From NCBI RefSeq assembly GCF_003610355.1, contig NZ_RAPY01000008.1:1-64000 (forward strand): DNA of 64,000 nucleotides, written 5' to 3'. The position numbers were made by a program, and so were the translations under genes. The notes beneath the pieces are model-generated. The model saw nothing but the letters and a program-made list of their open reading frames with translations. It was not told the DNA's origin and searched no databases. The DNA comes from Sphingobacterium detergens (GTDB lineage Bacteria > Bacteroidota > Bacteroidia > Sphingobacteriales > Sphingobacteriaceae). Shown in pieces: positions 63,011 to 64,000 of this stretch (positions are counted from its first letter, which is position 1; each line of letters begins with the position of its first letter).

Positions 63011-64000
63011 ATGAAGCACGTTACACTAAAAGATTTATTTACATTCGGGTACTGGAAAAATATTTGGCAGGTCATGATTGATGCCTTCAACGGATTCAAT
63101 GATGACAAGTGCATGAAAAAAAGTGCGTCGCTAGCCTATTATACGATCTTTTCGATCGGTCCGTTGCTAATGATCGTCATTTGGTGTATCGGTTTCTTTT
63201 ATGGTGAACATCTTCAAAGTGGTTCTTCTGCACAAGATGAAGTGCTGGACGAAGTTACGATACTTTTTGGACAGGGTGTGACCACGCAGATTCAATCCTA
63301 TCTTCAGAAAATTACTTTTGAAAACAAATCCAATATAGGCATTACAGTCGGTATTGTTACTTTGGTCCTTTCCTCCACGACTTTATTTGTCGATATCCAG
63401 GATTCAATAAACAATATCTGGAAAGTGAAGCCTAAACCCAAGAAAGGATGGTTAAAATTGATCATCAATAGACTCATCTCCTTTTCCATCGTGATTGCTT
63501 TAGGCTTCTTATTAATTGCTTCATTGATGATAAACGGAGTTATTGTCGCGGTCACCAACCTGGTTATGACCTATTTCCCCATTATTCCGATTGCCCTGAT
63601 ATCTTGGGTAAATACCGGCATTACGTTTTCTGTCATTGTGATACTATTTGGATTTATCTTCTCATTCTTACCGGATGCCAAGGTGAAATTCCGCGATATG
63701 CTCGGTGGAGCTATTTTCACTGGCCTTCTTTTTATGCTAGGCCGCTATGGTATCTCGATTTATCTCAACCTCTCCTCCACGGCGAGTTTTTACGGTGCCG
63801 CAGGCTCTATCATCATTATGTTATTGTGGATCTATTATTCCGCAGCAATACTTTACTTTGGGGCTGAGTTTACCAAGTTTTATGCGATCAAATTTGGAGC
63901 GGGTATTGTTCCATCCGCATTTGCCGTTGCTGTTGAACAAACAGAAAAAGTCAAGAAAATGGGCTCCGATGCAGAAGCCCATATCGGAGATACGATTCAA
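63011..64000 (+). CDS. YihY/virulence factor BrkB family membrane protein (partial)
   Basis: An open frame from the ATG at 63011 through the right edge, 330 codons with no stop. The N-terminus reads MKHVTLKDLFTFGYWKNIWQ, followed by KCMKKSASLAYYTIFSIGPL, the family's typical first membrane segment. About six hydrophobic helices follow, with VKFRDMLGGAIFTGLLFMLG and AAGSIIIMLLWIYYSAAILYFGAEFTKFYA near the end, which are diagnostic of the YihY (formerly misnamed RNase BN) family. The molecular function is not established. The C-terminal tail lies outside the window. Confidence 0.9.
   Translation, partial: MKHVTLKDLFTFGYWKNIWQVMIDAFNGFNDDKCMKKSASLAYYTIFSIGPLLMIVIWCIGFFYGEHLQSGSSAQDEVLDEVTILFGQGVTTQIQSYLQKITFENKSNIGITVGIVTLVLSSTTLFVDIQDSINNIWKVKPKPKKGWLKLIINRLISFSIVIALGFLLIASLMINGVIVAVTNLVMTYFPIIPIALISWVNTGITFSVIVILFGFIFSFLPDAKVKFRDMLGGAIFTGLLFMLGRYGISIYLNLSSTASFYGAAGSIIIMLLWIYYSAAILYFGAEFTKFYAIKFGAGIVPSAFAVAVEQTEKVKKMGSDAEAHIGDTIQ

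Overview
The window looks like chromosomal DNA of a Bacteroidota species, most likely family Sphingobacteriaceae and plausibly genus Sphingobacterium. The evidence is AT-rich coding DNA, promoters of the TTTG(-33)/TAnnTTTG(-7) type, a fused SecDF, a fused two-domain E1 dehydrogenase, an AroF-type DAHP synthase fused to chorismate mutase, DUF4290 and DUF5606 proteins, a TonB-dependent receptor and many A/T-flanked hairpin terminators between genes. The genus is inferred from gene content, not from any rRNA.

Layout. 1-1.5 kb: a promoter leaving the left edge and about 0.9 kb of G-rich DNA without a credible gene. 1.5-5.3 kb: AraC regulator, extradiol-type dioxygenase, SelW-like protein and an Ada-like/AlkB alkylation-repair pair. 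5.5-15.4 kb: M1 peptidase, BamA-like barrel, then lipoprotein, TonB receptor and SNF2 helicase in tight succession. 15.4-18.2 kb (minus): two small secreted proteins with related C-termini, a decayed fragment of an E1-beta gene, a methyltransferase and RadC. 18.4-19.3 kb: cyclophilin and DUF5606. 19.4-25.8 kb (minus): guaB, uvrD/pcrA, DUF4290, murA. 26-33 kb: small barrel protein, secDF, a MarR/ferredoxin-reductase/ferredoxin operon and NDH-2. 33.6-39.4 kb: the cell-shape cluster mreB-mreC-mreD-mrdA-rodA. 39.4-42.2 kb (minus): overlap-coupled operon of nuclease, transporter, IMPACT protein and nucleoside phosphorylase. 42.6-48.3 kb: aromatic amino-acid genes pheA, DAHP synthase/chorismate mutase, aroA, aroC and a ROK protein. 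48.4-50.8 kb (minus): branched-chain-type E1. 51-53.6 kb: DEAD-box helicase, unknown protein, Nudix. 53.6-53.8 kb: a probable free-standing structured RNA. 53.9-64 kb: methyltransferase, LysR, serine hydrolase, glutathione peroxidase and N-acetylglucosamine-kinase-like protein, M61 peptidase, barrel protein, acyl-CoA ligase and a YihY-family protein cut by the right edge.

The strongest non-protein signals are two. First, a transcription attenuator ahead of pheA: a 21-codon leader peptide with nine Phe/Tyr codons in an 11-codon stretch, and mutually exclusive antiterminator and terminator helices with the leader stop codon inside the antiterminator. It ties expression of the aromatic pathway to charged tRNA-Phe and tRNA-Tyr. 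Second, a roughly 0.2 kb RNA gene at 53.62-53.83 kb with its own promoter, a long-range closing helix, two internal hairpins and a terminator, for which I recognise no known RNA family.
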